Positions 53,780-62,622 of a stretch of 64,000 nucleotides of DNA are shown here, piece after piece (within the stretch, counting starts at the first letter, position 1; the number at the start of each line of letters is the position of its first letter). Source of the stretch: an uncultured Rhodospirillales bacterium (GTDB lineage: Bacteria > Pseudomonadota > Alphaproteobacteria > Acetobacterales > Acetobacteraceae). A program made the position numbers and the translations under genes. A model generated the notes under the pieces. The model saw only the letters and a program-made list of their open reading frames with translations. It was not told the DNA's origin and ran no database searches. Where the stretch lies: positions 34,109 to 98,108 of the forward strand of contig CAIPLM010000014.1 of assembly GCA_903865895.1 (NCBI GenBank), read 5' to 3'.

Positions 53780-54679
53780 ATGCCCCTCTCCACACTCACC
53801 CGCCAGCGCCTGATGTTCGCCTTCCTCTGCCTGACATGGGGGCTGAACTGGGTGGCGATGAAAATCGGCGTCACCGCCGTGCCGCCCGGCTTCTTTTCCG
53901 GCGTGCGCTGGACCTTCGCGGGCGCCGTACTGCTGATCTGGCAGGCGCTGTCGGCCGAGGGGCTGCGGATACCGTGGCGGCTGCTGCCGCGGCTGTTCCT
54001 GCTCTCGCAGATCCTCATCACCTTCAACGTTTTCATCATGTTGTACGGGCTGCGCCATGTTTCGAGCGGACTCGCCTCGGTGCTGAGCTCGGCGCTGACG
54101 CCGCTGGCATTGCTCGGCTTCGCGGTGATGATGGGGCAGGAGCGCTTCAACCGCCGCCAGCTCGCGGCGATCGGGGTCGGCATTGCCGGGCTGCTGCTGC
54201 TCTACGGGCCGAAGATTTCCGCCGGGCGGCTCGATTGGCTGGAGGGGCTGGGGGCGATCGGCATCATCATCGGCAATTTGAGCTATTGCCTGGGCTCGGT
54301 GCTGTCCCGCCCGCTGATGCGCAGCCTGCCCCCGGCGGTGCTTGCCTCCACCACCAATCTGCTCGGCGGGGTCACCCTGCTGGTGGTCTCGATCGCCGCC
54401 GAGCCGGGGGTGGATGCGGTGATCACCGGGAATTGGGGGCTGAACGCCTGGCTCGCCTGGCTGTTCATGGTGTTCGCCGGTTCGCTGGCGGCTACCACCA
54501 TCTACTTCATTCTGGTGCGCGACTGGGGCGCCAGCCGCACCGGCACCTACGCCTTCATCTCCCCGGTGATCTCGGTCGCCGCCGGCATCGCCATTCTCGG
54601 CGAGCGGGTGGACTTGCTGGAGGCCGGCGGCATGGCGTTGATGCTGGTGGCGGCGTTCATGGTGCTGCGCAAGGTGTGA
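53780..54679 (+). CDS. EamA/DMT-family transporter, second type
   Basis: Encodes 299 residues, about ten membrane helices: MFAFLCLTWGLNWVAMKIGVTAVPPGFFSGVRWTFAGAVLLIW, then LSYCLGSVLSRPLMRSLPPAVLASTTNLLGGVTLLVV and SRTGTYAFISPVISVAAGIAILGERV. It is not closely similar to the one at 46452-47345. Export of metabolites or amino acids is the usual role. It is divergent from the hydratase gene. Confidence 0.88.
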   Translation: MPLSTLTRQRLMFAFLCLTWGLNWVAMKIGVTAVPPGFFSGVRWTFAGAVLLIWQALSAEGLRIPWRLLPRLFLLSQILITFNVFIMLYGLRHVSSGLASVLSSALTPLALLGFAVMMGQERFNRRQLAAIGVGIAGLLLLYGPKISAGRLDWLEGLGAIGIIIGNLSYCLGSVLSRPLMRSLPPAVLASTTNLLGGVTLLVVSIAAEPGVDAVITGNWGLNAWLAWLFMVFAGSLAATTIYFILVRDWGASRTGTYAFISPVISVAAGIAILGERVDLLEAGGMALMLVAAFMVLRKV

Positions 54680-54682
54680 GCC

Positions 54683-56389
54683 TCACGCGCCGGCGATGAT
54701 TGCGTCGGCGATTTTCTCCGCCGTCATCAGCGTCGGGATATTGGTGTTGGCGCAGGGCACCACGGGGAACACCGAGGCATCCACCACCCTGAGCCCGTCG
54801 ATACCGCGCACGCGGCCGGCGGTGTCGGTGACGGCCATCGGGTCGTCATCGCGGCCCATGCGGCAGGTGCAGGAGGCATGCCAGACGCCGATCACCGCCT
54901 TGCGGATGAAGGCCTCCGCGGCGTCGTCATCCTGCATCACCTCGGCGAAGCTGTGGCCCTCGACGACGAGGTTGTTGATCATCCACGTCCTGAGCGCCGC
55001 CGGCCCGTCGAGCAGGCGGCTGATCACGCCGGTGATCACCCGGTTGCGGGTGTTGACCACGCCGATTTTGCGCACCCGGTCGGAATAGGCGGCGGGGAAG
55101 GGGTCGGTGGTGACGGCGCGCATGGCGTCCGACAGCTGCATCCGCCCGAGCATGCGGAAGCCGTCGATCAGGCGCTCAAGATCCCGCCGGTCGGACAGCA
55201 GGTTGAACTCCACCACCGGCTCGGCCCCGGGATCGCGGCTGGCGAGGCGGACCTGGCCGGTTTCGGAGAAGGTCTTGTTCACGAACAGGATCATCGAACC
55301 GATCTGCTCGCCGACGGCGTGCCAGGCGGATTTGGTGGCCGCGGCGACAAACATGTCGCCCTGCGGCGCCTCCGCGAGCCCCGAGGAATAGCGCGCGCCC
55401 ACCAGGATATGGCGGCGCGTGAGGTCATTGAGGCGGGCATGCGGCCGCACGAAGGAGGAGAGCGCGATGGAGGGATGGTCCATCAGCCGCTGGCCGACGC
55501 CGGCGAGGTTGTGGCGGACCTCGATGCCCATCTCGCGCAGATGCATCGCCGGGCCGATGCCGGCGCGCAGGAGATGGGCGGGGGAGTGGATGGCGCCCGA
55601 ACTCAGGATCACCTCGCGGGCGCGGAATTCCTGCATCTTCCCGGCGACACGGGCGCGCACGCCGACGCAGCGGCGATCCTCGAACAGGAGTTCGCTCACC
55701 TGGGTGTCGGTGGAGATGGTGAGGTTGTCGCGCAGGCGGGTGCCGGGATCGAGATAGCCGATGGCGGCCGAGACCCGCCGGTCATAGGCGTTGGAGATGG
55801 TGACCGGGAAATGCCCGTCGGCGAATTCGCCGTTCTGGTCGGGCAGGTAGGGCAGTCCGGCCTCGGCGAAGGCCTGGGCGGCGGCCTTGCTGTGGGGGCT
55901 CCACAAATCCGGGAAAATGCGGCGGATGGGGATGCGGCCCTCCTTGCCGTGCAACGGGCCGTCGAAATCCATGTCCCGCTCGACCTTGCGGAAGTAGGGC
56001 AGCACGTCATCCCAGCCCCAGCCGGCGGCGCCGCGGGCTGCCCAGTCCGCATAGTCCGAGGGGGCGCCGCGATTGGCCATCTGGCCGTTGATGGAGGAGC
56101 CGCCGCCGAGCACGCGGGCCTGCTCGTATTTGCGCACCGGCGGCCGCTCGCTCGCCGGCGCGTTGTGCTGCACCACCTGGGTGGTGACGCGAAGTTCGGA
56201 CCAATGGAAGCGCGGGTCGAAATAGACGGTGCCGGGGTAGGAATCGAGGATTTCGGGCGGCACCTTGCCGTCAGGTGTGTCCTGCCCGGCTTCGCACAGC
56301 AAAACGCGATGCGAATTGCGAGCCGACAGGCGGTTGGCCAGAACTGAGCCCGCCGAGCCGCCGCCGACGATGATGGTGTCCCAGGTCAT
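54683..56389 (-). CDS. GMC-family oxidoreductase (choline/alcohol dehydrogenase-like), first copy
   Basis: Encodes 568 residues. The FAD-binding start is WDTIIVGGGSAGSVLANRLSARNSHRVLLCEAG; then EQARVLGGGSSINGQMANRGAPSDYADWAARGAAGWGWDDVLPYFRKVERD. The second signature is SSGAIHSPAHLLRAGIGP. The end carries MGRDDDPMAVTDTAGRVRGIDGLRVVDASVFPVVPCANTNIPTLMTAEKIADAI. It oxidises an alcohol with FAD; substrate unknown. It ends 3 bp from the convergent DMT gene. Confidence 0.92.
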   Translation of the reverse strand: MTWDTIIVGGGSAGSVLANRLSARNSHRVLLCEAGQDTPDGKVPPEILDSYPGTVYFDPRFHWSELRVTTQVVQHNAPASERPPVRKYEQARVLGGGSSINGQMANRGAPSDYADWAARGAAGWGWDDVLPYFRKVERDMDFDGPLHGKEGRIPIRRIFPDLWSPHSKAAAQAFAEAGLPYLPDQNGEFADGHFPVTISNAYDRRVSAAIGYLDPGTRLRDNLTISTDTQVSELLFEDRRCVGVRARVAGKMQEFRAREVILSSGAIHSPAHLLRAGIGPAMHLREMGIEVRHNLAGVGQRLMDHPSIALSSFVRPHARLNDLTRRHILVGARYSSGLAEAPQGDMFVAAATKSAWHAVGEQIGSMILFVNKTFSETGQVRLASRDPGAEPVVEFNLLSDRRDLERLIDGFRMLGRMQLSDAMRAVTTDPFPAAYSDRVRKIGVVNTRNRVITGVISRLLDGPAALRTWMINNLVVEGHSFAEVMQDDDAAEAFIRKAVIGVWHASCTCRMGRDDDPMAVTDTAGRVRGIDGLRVVDASVFPVVPCANTNIPTLMTAEKIADAIIAGA

Positions 56390-56560
56390 CCAGTCCCCTC
56401 CCGATTTGGCCTTCGGCCACGTTCTTCCCGCACAAGATCACAGGATTTGCCGGATTGCCCAGGGGCTGGCGGCAAAAGATGTGCGGGCAGCGCGTCGGGG
56501 GAGCCAAGGGTTCCGCTTCTTCGCGCTATGTCTGGCACGATCATTGCGCGATGCCTGCGC

Positions 56561-57697
56561 ATGACAATGCAATCCCCTCCCCGCGCGTTTCCCGCCTTGG
56601 ACGGCCTCCGCGGCATTGCCGCGCTCGCCGTCGCCGCCCGGCATGCTCCGTATTTGTGGGCCGATGGATACCCCGCCGGATTCCTGCACCAGACCTATCT
56701 GGCGGTGGATTTTTTCTTCGTTCTCAGCGGCTTCGTGCTGTGTCACGCCTACGGTCAGCGCTTCCAGGCCGGTTTGCCGGTGCGGAGTTTCATGCTGGGA
56801 CGGCTCGTCCGGCTCTACCCGCTGTATTTCACCGCTTTTGTCCTCGCCTGCGCCATTGCCGTGATCCGCCTGGTCCGTGCCAAGGTCACACCCTTTGAAT
56901 TCGCGGGTAATTTGACGGCTGGGGTGCTCTTCCTGCCGTCCCCTTTGAGCGCGACCGATTTGTTTCCGATGAACCTGCCGGCCTGGTCGCTGTTCTTCGA
57001 ACTGGTCGCCAATCTCGCCTTCGCGCTGATCGGCCGCCGGCTGACCATGCGGGTCACTGGCATGATCACCGCCGGCGGGGCGGTTGTCCTGCTGGCGGCC
57101 GTGCCGATGGGTTGGCTCGGCTTCGGCTCCGTGGACGGACCGCTCGACGCCGGGCCGACCTGGCAGTCGATGGGCGGCGGGCTCGCGCGGGTGACCTTCT
57201 CGTTCTTTGCCGGCGTGCTGATGTACCGGCTCCGCTCGGTCTGGACGCCACGGCTCGCCGTGCCGGCCTGGCTGGCCCTGGCAGCCGTGTGCGCCATTCT
57301 GGCGGGGGCGCCGGAAAAGGCATGGGAGGTGGCCTATGATCTCACCGCCGTTCTCGTCGCCTTCCCGTTGATCGTCTTCTTCGGCGCCACCAGCCGTCTG
57401 CGGCCGATTGCCGCGCGGGCCGCGAGCGCGATGGGTGATGCCTCCTACGCGATCTACGTGCTGCAATTCCCACTATTCGGCCTGCTGCCGCCGGCCTTCG
57501 CCGTGCTGCTCGGCTACAAGCCGCCGGAGATCTCGCTCGGGTTCGGCCTCGCCTGTGTCGCCCTCGTCGCCATCGTGGGATGGGCGGCGGATCGGGTGAT
57601 CGACCGGCCGGTCCGGAGCAAATTATCCGCGATGCTCCGCCGGCCGCGGCAGAGTGCGATGCCAGGGCTCGAGCCTAGGCTCTACCCGCGCGCTTGA
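56561..57697 (+). CDS. Acyltransferase family 3 membrane protein (OafA-like)
   Basis: Encodes 378 residues from ATG 56561; ATG 56528 would add eleven residues and the choice is uncertain. About ten membrane helices. The acyltransferase start is FPALDGLRGIAALAVAARHAPYLWADGYPAG, with the conserved R and H, then YLAVDFFFVLSGFVLCHAYGQRF. It O-acetylates surface polysaccharide, LPS or a similar glycan. It overlaps the 3' end of the second GMC gene by 23 bp. Confidence 0.85.
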   Translation: MTMQSPPRAFPALDGLRGIAALAVAARHAPYLWADGYPAGFLHQTYLAVDFFFVLSGFVLCHAYGQRFQAGLPVRSFMLGRLVRLYPLYFTAFVLACAIAVIRLVRAKVTPFEFAGNLTAGVLFLPSPLSATDLFPMNLPAWSLFFELVANLAFALIGRRLTMRVTGMITAGGAVVLLAAVPMGWLGFGSVDGPLDAGPTWQSMGGGLARVTFSFFAGVLMYRLRSVWTPRLAVPAWLALAAVCAILAGAPEKAWEVAYDLTAVLVAFPLIVFFGATSRLRPIAARAASAMGDASYAIYVLQFPLFGLLPPAFAVLLGYKPPEISLGFGLACVALVAIVGWAADRVIDRPVRSKLSAMLRRPRQSAMPGLEPRLYPRA

Positions 57698-59384
57698 TCC
57701 GGTCGGCGATCTTCTCGGCGCACATGATGACGGGGATGTTGAGGTTGGCGCAGGGGATGGTCGGCATGATCGAGGCATCGCAGACCATGAGGCCATCGAC
57801 GCCGATGACATGGCCGGCCGGGTCGGTCACCGCCATCGGGTCACGCGGGTCGCCCATGCGGCAGGTGCCGCTTGGGTGCCAGACGCCACCGACCATGCGG
57901 CGGAGGTGGTCCTCCAAGGCCGCGTCATCGGTGGCGAGCGCGGTGACGTCGGGCGCGCCTTCGGTGGCCTCGGCGATCATGCGGCGGCGCAAAGCGGGGG
58001 AGAGGTCCATCAGCGGGCCGGCGACTCCCATCACCACGCCGTTGCGCCGGCTGGGGCGCATCAGGGCCTTGATGCGCGCGGAGTAGGAAGAGGCGAAGAT
58101 GTCCTCCACCGCGCCCAGTGCCCGCGCCCCCTCCAGCACGCTCAGGCAGAAGCGGAAGGATTGCATGAGCCGCGTGAGATCGCGGGGATCGGAGAGCATG
58201 CGGAAGTCGACATCGGGCGGCCCGTCCAGCGCCGCGCCGAGGCGGACCCGGCCGCGCGCGTAGGATTTGTTGACCCAGCCATAGAGCGTGCCGATCCGCT
58301 GGCCGACAGCGTGCCAGCCCGAGCGGGTTGAGACGGCGACATGCATGTCCCCCTCCGGCGTGCCGTCCAGGCCGGAGGACCAACGGAGCAGGGATTGCAG
58401 ATGGTAGTGCTCGCCGAGCGGCGCCCGGGCGGCCGGGGCGAGGAAGGCGCTGAGGCCGATCGCGGGATGCTCTTGCAAATTCTCGCCGACTCCCGGCCGC
58501 GCGGCGGCGACTTGGATGCCGCGCTCGGCGAGGTGCCCACCCGGGCCGATGCCGCTGCGCAGCAGCAGCGCCGGGCTGCCGATGGCGCCGGATGACACGA
58601 TCACCCGCCGTGCCGCGATGTGCTGCGTGCCGCCCGGCCCCTCGACCAGCAGCCCGGTCACCCGCCCGCCCTCGATCGCGATGCGGCGCACCGCGGTGCC
58701 GGTGAGGATGGTGAGGTTGGGCCGCCGCCGCACGGTTGGCGTGAGATAGGCGAGCGCCACGCTGGCCCGCCGTCCGTTGGCATCGACGTTGATGGCGGTC
58801 GGGAAAACGCCGGTCTGCCATTCCCCGTTCTGGTCATCCGCCGGTGGCAATCCGAGCTGGCCGGCGGACTGCTCGACTGCGCGGATATAACCCGACCACT
58901 CCGTGCGGCGCACGCGCTGGATCGGCAGGGGGCCGTCGGTGCCGTGGAGGTCTCCGCCGTAGGTGAGATCGGTTTCGAGCTTGCGGAAGAAGGGCAGCAC
59001 ATCCTCCCAGCCCCAGCCGGCGGCACCATGGGCGGCCCATTCGTCGTAGTCGGCGGGCTGGCCGCGATTGGCGCCGAGCCCGTTGACGGAGGAGCCGCCG
59101 CCGAGCAGGCGGGGCTGCTCGTAGGGCCGGGGGGTGGCGGGCTGATTGCCGCGCAATTCGCCCATCGTCGCTTGCAGCCCGGTCCAGAACCAGGCGCCGT
59201 TGAATTGCGCGCGGCCGGGGTAGGAGGAGGCGATGGCGGCGGGCACCGCGCCCTCCTCGATGTTCGGCCCGGCCTCCACCAGCAGCACGCGCGTCGCCGG
59301 GTCCTCGCTCAGCCGTGCCGCCAGCACGCCCCCGGCCGAGCCGCCGCCGGCGATGACGATGTCAAAAGCGCCGGCCGGCTCCAT
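57675..59384 (-). CDS. GMC-family oxidoreductase, second copy
   Basis: Encodes 569 residues with the same plan as the gene at 54683-56389: FDIVIAGGGSAGGVLAARLSEDPATRVLLVEAG, RLLGGGSSVNGLGANRGQPADYDEWAAHGAAGWGWEDVLPFFRKLETD, SSGAIGSPALLLRSGIGPGG, and a final GVDGLMVCDASIMPTIPCANLNIPVIMCAEKIADRIKRAG. It probably oxidises an alcohol using FAD. The two paralogues flank an acyltransferase gene. It lies 9 bp after the DUF1178 gene on the same strand. Confidence 0.92.
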   Translation of the reverse strand: MEPAGAFDIVIAGGGSAGGVLAARLSEDPATRVLLVEAGPNIEEGAVPAAIASSYPGRAQFNGAWFWTGLQATMGELRGNQPATPRPYEQPRLLGGGSSVNGLGANRGQPADYDEWAAHGAAGWGWEDVLPFFRKLETDLTYGGDLHGTDGPLPIQRVRRTEWSGYIRAVEQSAGQLGLPPADDQNGEWQTGVFPTAINVDANGRRASVALAYLTPTVRRRPNLTILTGTAVRRIAIEGGRVTGLLVEGPGGTQHIAARRVIVSSGAIGSPALLLRSGIGPGGHLAERGIQVAAARPGVGENLQEHPAIGLSAFLAPAARAPLGEHYHLQSLLRWSSGLDGTPEGDMHVAVSTRSGWHAVGQRIGTLYGWVNKSYARGRVRLGAALDGPPDVDFRMLSDPRDLTRLMQSFRFCLSVLEGARALGAVEDIFASSYSARIKALMRPSRRNGVVMGVAGPLMDLSPALRRRMIAEATEGAPDVTALATDDAALEDHLRRMVGGVWHPSGTCRMGDPRDPMAVTDPAGHVIGVDGLMVCDASIMPTIPCANLNIPVIMCAEKIADRIKRAGRA

Positions 59385-59393
59385 CGCCGCCGC

Positions 59394-59861
59394 TCAGCCG
59401 TCGGCGCGGGGAACCCAGGGGATTTGCGCCACCTCGATGCCCTCCTCGGCCAGTGACTCGGCCTCGGCGGGCGTGGATTCGCCGTAGATGCCGCGCGCCT
59501 CGCTTTCGCCGTGATGGATCTTGCGGGCCTCCTCGGCGAAGCTGTTGCCGACATAGTCGCAATTGCGCTCCACCTCGTCGCGCAGGCGCTGCAACATGGC
59601 GCGCACCTGGTCCGGCACTTTCTCGCCGCCGATGGCGACCGGCACTTGCGGGGTCTCGGGCGTTGCGGGCTTGCGGGTCTTGCGCGGCGGGCGGCCCTTC
59701 TTGGGCACGGCGGGGGCCATCAGCGCGCGTTCGACCTGCACCGAGCCGCAGATGGGGCATTCCACCAAACCGCGCGCGGCCTGAAGCTCGAAGCCGGCGC
59801 TATCGGCGAACCAGCCGTCGAACTCATGCGCCTGCTCGCATCGCAACTGGTAGTGCATCAT
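59394..59861 (-). CDS. DUF1178 family protein
   Basis: Encodes 155 residues: MMHYQLRCEQAHEFDGWFADSAGFELQAARGLVECPICGSVQVERALMAP, a zinc-ribbon-like CPICGS near residue 36, then a Lys/Arg-rich link (KKGRPPRKTRK) and RDEVERNCDYVGNSFAEEARKIHHGESEARGIYGESTPAEAESLAEEGIEVAQIPWVPRADG. The family is widespread in alphaproteobacteria and its role is unknown. A near-perfect CIRCE operator lies 41 bp upstream of the start, pointing to heat-shock control by HrcA. Confidence 0.85.
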   Translation of the reverse strand: MMHYQLRCEQAHEFDGWFADSAGFELQAARGLVECPICGSVQVERALMAPAVPKKGRPPRKTRKPATPETPQVPVAIGGEKVPDQVRAMLQRLRDEVERNCDYVGNSFAEEARKIHHGESEARGIYGESTPAEAESLAEEGIEVAQIPWVPRADG

Positions 59862-59901
59862 CCCCGCGAACCCGTTCCCTTCATCCGATCGTCCCGCCAG
59901 T

Positions 59902-59928
59902 TTGGCACTCCCCGGGCGGGAGTGCCAA
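59902..59928 (-). promoter_or_regulatory. CIRCE-like operator (HrcA-binding inverted repeat)
   Basis: TTGGCACTC (59902-59910) and GAGTGCCAA (59920-59928) are separated by exactly 9 nt. The CIRCE consensus is TTAGCACTC-N9-GAGTGCTAA; the only change is one symmetric A-to-G, T-to-C pair. It lies between grxC and the DUF1178 gene, 41 bp before the latter. As an RNA it forms an 11-bp hairpin. Confidence 0.7.
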
Positions 59929-59936
59929 GTGCCGGG

Positions 59937-60191
59937 TTACGCCGCCAGCAGCGTGTCGAGCTTGCCGGAGCCTTCGAGGGCCATCAGGTCATCGCAGCCG
60001 CCGATATGAGCGCCGTCGATAAAGATCTGCGGCACCGTGCTGCGCCCGGAGCGGCGGTTGGATTCCTCGCGCTCGGCCGAGCCGTTCGGCGCGTCGATCT
60101 CGGTGAAGTCCACGCCCTTGCGGCTCAGCAGCCCTTTGGCGCGCGCGCAGAAGCCGCACCAGTCCTGCGTGTAGATTTCGACCTTTGCCAT
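59937..60191 (-). CDS. grxC: Glutaredoxin 3 (GrxC type)
   Basis: Encodes 84 residues from ATG 60191. The thioredoxin fold has VEIYTQDWCGFCARAKGLLSRKGVDFTEIDA, with the active-site pair C12-G-F-C15 in place of the usual CPYC. The TVPQIFIDGAHIGGCDDLMALEGSGKLDTLL part binds glutathione. It reduces disulfides with GSH in the cytosol. It is part of the minus-strand line comF, grxC, DUF1178. Confidence 0.92.
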   Translation of the reverse strand: MAKVEIYTQDWCGFCARAKGLLSRKGVDFTEIDAPNGSAEREESNRRSGRSTVPQIFIDGAHIGGCDDLMALEGSGKLDTLLAA

Positions 60192-60257
60192 TTTCGTCTC
60201 CATTGTCTGCCCCAGAGCTTTGTGTCACGGCCGCTACAGTGCAAGCCCCCTATCCCT

Positions 60258-60983
60258 CTAATGCTCGCGCGGATCGGTGACGCGGGCGGCGACCAGCACG
60301 TCGACGGCCGCAGCGCCGGCCGCCAGCAGCGCCCGCGTGCAGGCCCGCGCGGTGGCGCCGGAGGTCAGCACGTCATCCACCAGCAGCACCCGCCGCCCGG
60401 CGATGGCGCCGCGCCGGGTCGGGCGCATCGCGATGGCATCGCGCATTTCCGCCGCCCGCGCCGCCGCCGGCAGGCTGGCGAGCGGGGCCGTGCGGCGCGT
60501 GCGCAGTAGCGCGTCGAGCACCGCAACCCGCCCGCCGAGCCGGGCGACGGCTTGGGCCAGCATCGCCGCCTGGTTGTAGCGCCGGCCGATCAGCCGGGCG
60601 CGATGCAGCGGCACCGGCACCAGGACATCGGCCTCGCGCACCAGGCGCAGCCCGGCGCGATACATCATCGCCGCGAGCCCGCGCGCCATCTCCGGCCGAT
60701 CGCCATATTTCAGCGGCAGCACCAGCCGGCGCGCCTGCCCGTCATACAGCACCGCCGCCCGCGCCCGCTCCCAGGGTGGCGGATCGGCCCGGCATTCCGC
60801 GCAGAGCCCCTCGCCTGGCGCGGCGAATGGCACGCCACAGCCGACGCAGCAGGGCTCGGTGATGAACGCCGTGGCGCGGAAGCATTCGGCGCAGAGCAGG
60901 CCGGGCTGCGCGACGGGGATGTCGCAGGTCAGGCAGAGCGGCGGCAGCAGGAAATCGAGCGCGAGCCGGCCGGCGGAGATCAC
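60258..60983 (-). CDS. comF: ComF family phosphoribosyltransferase-like protein
   Basis: Encodes 241 residues. An N-terminal zinc region has CLTCDIPVAQPGLLCAECF and CCVGCGVPF/LCAECRADPP. The PRTase-like domain has VLVPVPLHRARLIGRRYNQAAMLAQAVARL and the PRPP loop RRVLLVDDVLTSGATARACTRALLAAGA. ComF helps single-stranded DNA handling in natural transformation in some bacteria. Order with grxC, DUF1178 and the methyltransferase region matches the common alphaproteobacterial arrangement. Confidence 0.92.
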   Translation of the reverse strand: MISAGRLALDFLLPPLCLTCDIPVAQPGLLCAECFRATAFITEPCCVGCGVPFAAPGEGLCAECRADPPPWERARAAVLYDGQARRLVLPLKYGDRPEMARGLAAMMYRAGLRLVREADVLVPVPLHRARLIGRRYNQAAMLAQAVARLGGRVAVLDALLRTRRTAPLASLPAAARAAEMRDAIAMRPTRRGAIAGRRVLLVDDVLTSGATARACTRALLAAGAAAVDVLVAARVTDPREH

Positions 60984-60986
60984 CTG

Positions 60987-62543
60987 CTACACGCCAAAAC
61001 GCACCGTGCCGTCACGGGCGATTTCGTGCACCAGGTCGATCTCCCAGGAGAGATAGGCCTTCATCGCGTCCTCAACGCCGGAATTGCGGTCATAGGGCCG
61101 CAGGTAGAAATCGACGCAGTCGCCATCGGCGGGCACCTTGCGGTCCTTGGCGAGCTCGCCGCCATCCTGCTTCCAGGCCGCGGTGCCGCCGCGCAGCGCG
61201 ACCACGCGGGCCGAGGTGAGCGCCTGCGCCTCCTCCACCGCCCATTGCGCCTGCACGCCGTCGGGTGAGGTCAGCACCACCAGCGTCGCTTTCGCCAGCC
61301 GGTCCTTCAGCAAAGCGAGGCGGGTGCGGATGCCCCAGATGGCGCCCGCGATATGGCCGTCGCGGAAATCGATGCTGCGGGCGAGATCGACGATCAGCGC
61401 GTCATCGAAGGCGGCGAGCGTGTCGGCGTCGATCATCGGCACGTCAGGCAGTTCGGGCGCGGCGGGGCGAGGGAGGGCGGCGGCGGTGAGACCGCCCGTC
61501 ACCACGAACACCTCCGGATGGCCCATCTGCCGCAGCCAGGCCGCGCTCATTCGCGCCCGCACCCCGTCATCATCCACCAGGGCGATGCGGGCGCCGCGCA
61601 CGCCGATCCAGGTATCCGTCGCCTGCACCAGCTGCCCACCCGGTGCCGAGACGCTGCCGGGGAGGTGGCCGGCGGCGAACTCCGTGGGGTCCCGCACGTC
61701 CAGCACGTAGAGGCTCCGGGTCATATCCGCGGCCAGCGCGGCCAGCCCCGCAGCGTCGATCACCTGCACACCGGAGCGGCTGGCGAAGGCATCGGCGCGG
61801 GCCATCGCCTGATCGACAGTCTGCGGCGCGCCGGCGCGGAAGCGGGCGTCGCGGCCGCGATCGCACACGAGGCCGGCGAGCTCCCAGCCCATGGTGCCGT
61901 TGCGCAGCGCCACCACCTTATTGGGGATGCCGGCTTGCCGCAGGCTCTCGGCGCCGAGGATGGAGCGGGTGCGGCCGGCGCAGTTCACCACCACCAGCGT
62001 GTCGGGGTTCGGCACCATGTCCCCGATGCGATACACCAGCTCGCCGCCGGGCACGCTCACCCCGGTGGGGATCGACATGCGCTGGTATTCCTCCCAGGTG
62101 CGGCTATCCAGCACCACCATGTCCCGCCCGGAGTCGATCCAGGATTTCAGCTCCGGCGGGTCGACGCTCTCGGTGCCGAAATGGTGCTCGATCCACTCGC
62201 CGAACGCCTTGGACGGCACGTTGACGCCGCTGAACAACACGTAGCCAGCCGCCGCCCAGGCGGGGGTGCCGCCAACGAGCACGCTGACATTGCCGGCCCC
62301 GATGCCCTCGAGATAGGCGGCCAGACGCTCGGCCAGCCCGCGCCCGTCATCGACGCAGACGATGCGGGTGGCGAGGTTGGGCAGCAGCGCATGGGCGCGG
62401 GCCTCGGCGCGCGACAGCGGGCAGGGCACCGCCCAGAACAAATGCGAGGCGCCGAACTCGCCCTCCTCGCGCGCGTCCAGCAACGCAAGCTCGCTGCCAT
62501 CCTCGATCCAGGCGCGCAGGGTGGGGGCGGTGATGCGGTTCAT
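60987..62543 (-). CDS. Rhodanese-like protein with four tandem domains
   Basis: Encodes 518 residues from ATG 62543 (GGAGG 7 nt upstream). Four rhodanese repeats are each about 125 residues long. The first has C63 in RIVCVDDGRG; the second has the complete loop VVNCAGRTRS with C188. The third (ALVDDDGVRAR) and fourth (VVLTSPDGVQA) lack a cysteine. It likely transfers sulfur or binds thiols, with the inactive repeats structural. It is 3 bp upstream of comF on the minus strand; the methyltransferase gene is divergent. Confidence 0.88.
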   Translation of the reverse strand: MNRITAPTLRAWIEDGSELALLDAREEGEFGASHLFWAVPCPLSRAEARAHALLPNLATRIVCVDDGRGLAERLAAYLEGIGAGNVSVLVGGTPAWAAAGYVLFSGVNVPSKAFGEWIEHHFGTESVDPPELKSWIDSGRDMVVLDSRTWEEYQRMSIPTGVSVPGGELVYRIGDMVPNPDTLVVVNCAGRTRSILGAESLRQAGIPNKVVALRNGTMGWELAGLVCDRGRDARFRAGAPQTVDQAMARADAFASRSGVQVIDAAGLAALAADMTRSLYVLDVRDPTEFAAGHLPGSVSAPGGQLVQATDTWIGVRGARIALVDDDGVRARMSAAWLRQMGHPEVFVVTGGLTAAALPRPAAPELPDVPMIDADTLAAFDDALIVDLARSIDFRDGHIAGAIWGIRTRLALLKDRLAKATLVVLTSPDGVQAQWAVEEAQALTSARVVALRGGTAAWKQDGGELAKDRKVPADGDCVDFYLRPYDRNSGVEDAMKAYLSWEIDLVHEIARDGTVRFGV

Positions 62544-62622
62544 GGCTGTTCCTCCGAAACTTGGGCGGAGATTACGTCCGCCCCCCCTTTGCAGCAACGC
62601 CCGGCGCGGGCACATGGGGAGC

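Noticed and set aside
56446..56476. Inverted repeat TTTGCCG / CGGCAAA between the GMC gene and the acyltransferase
   Set aside because: Only 7 bp per arm with a 17-bp gap; such pairs are expected by chance and no regulator is suggested.
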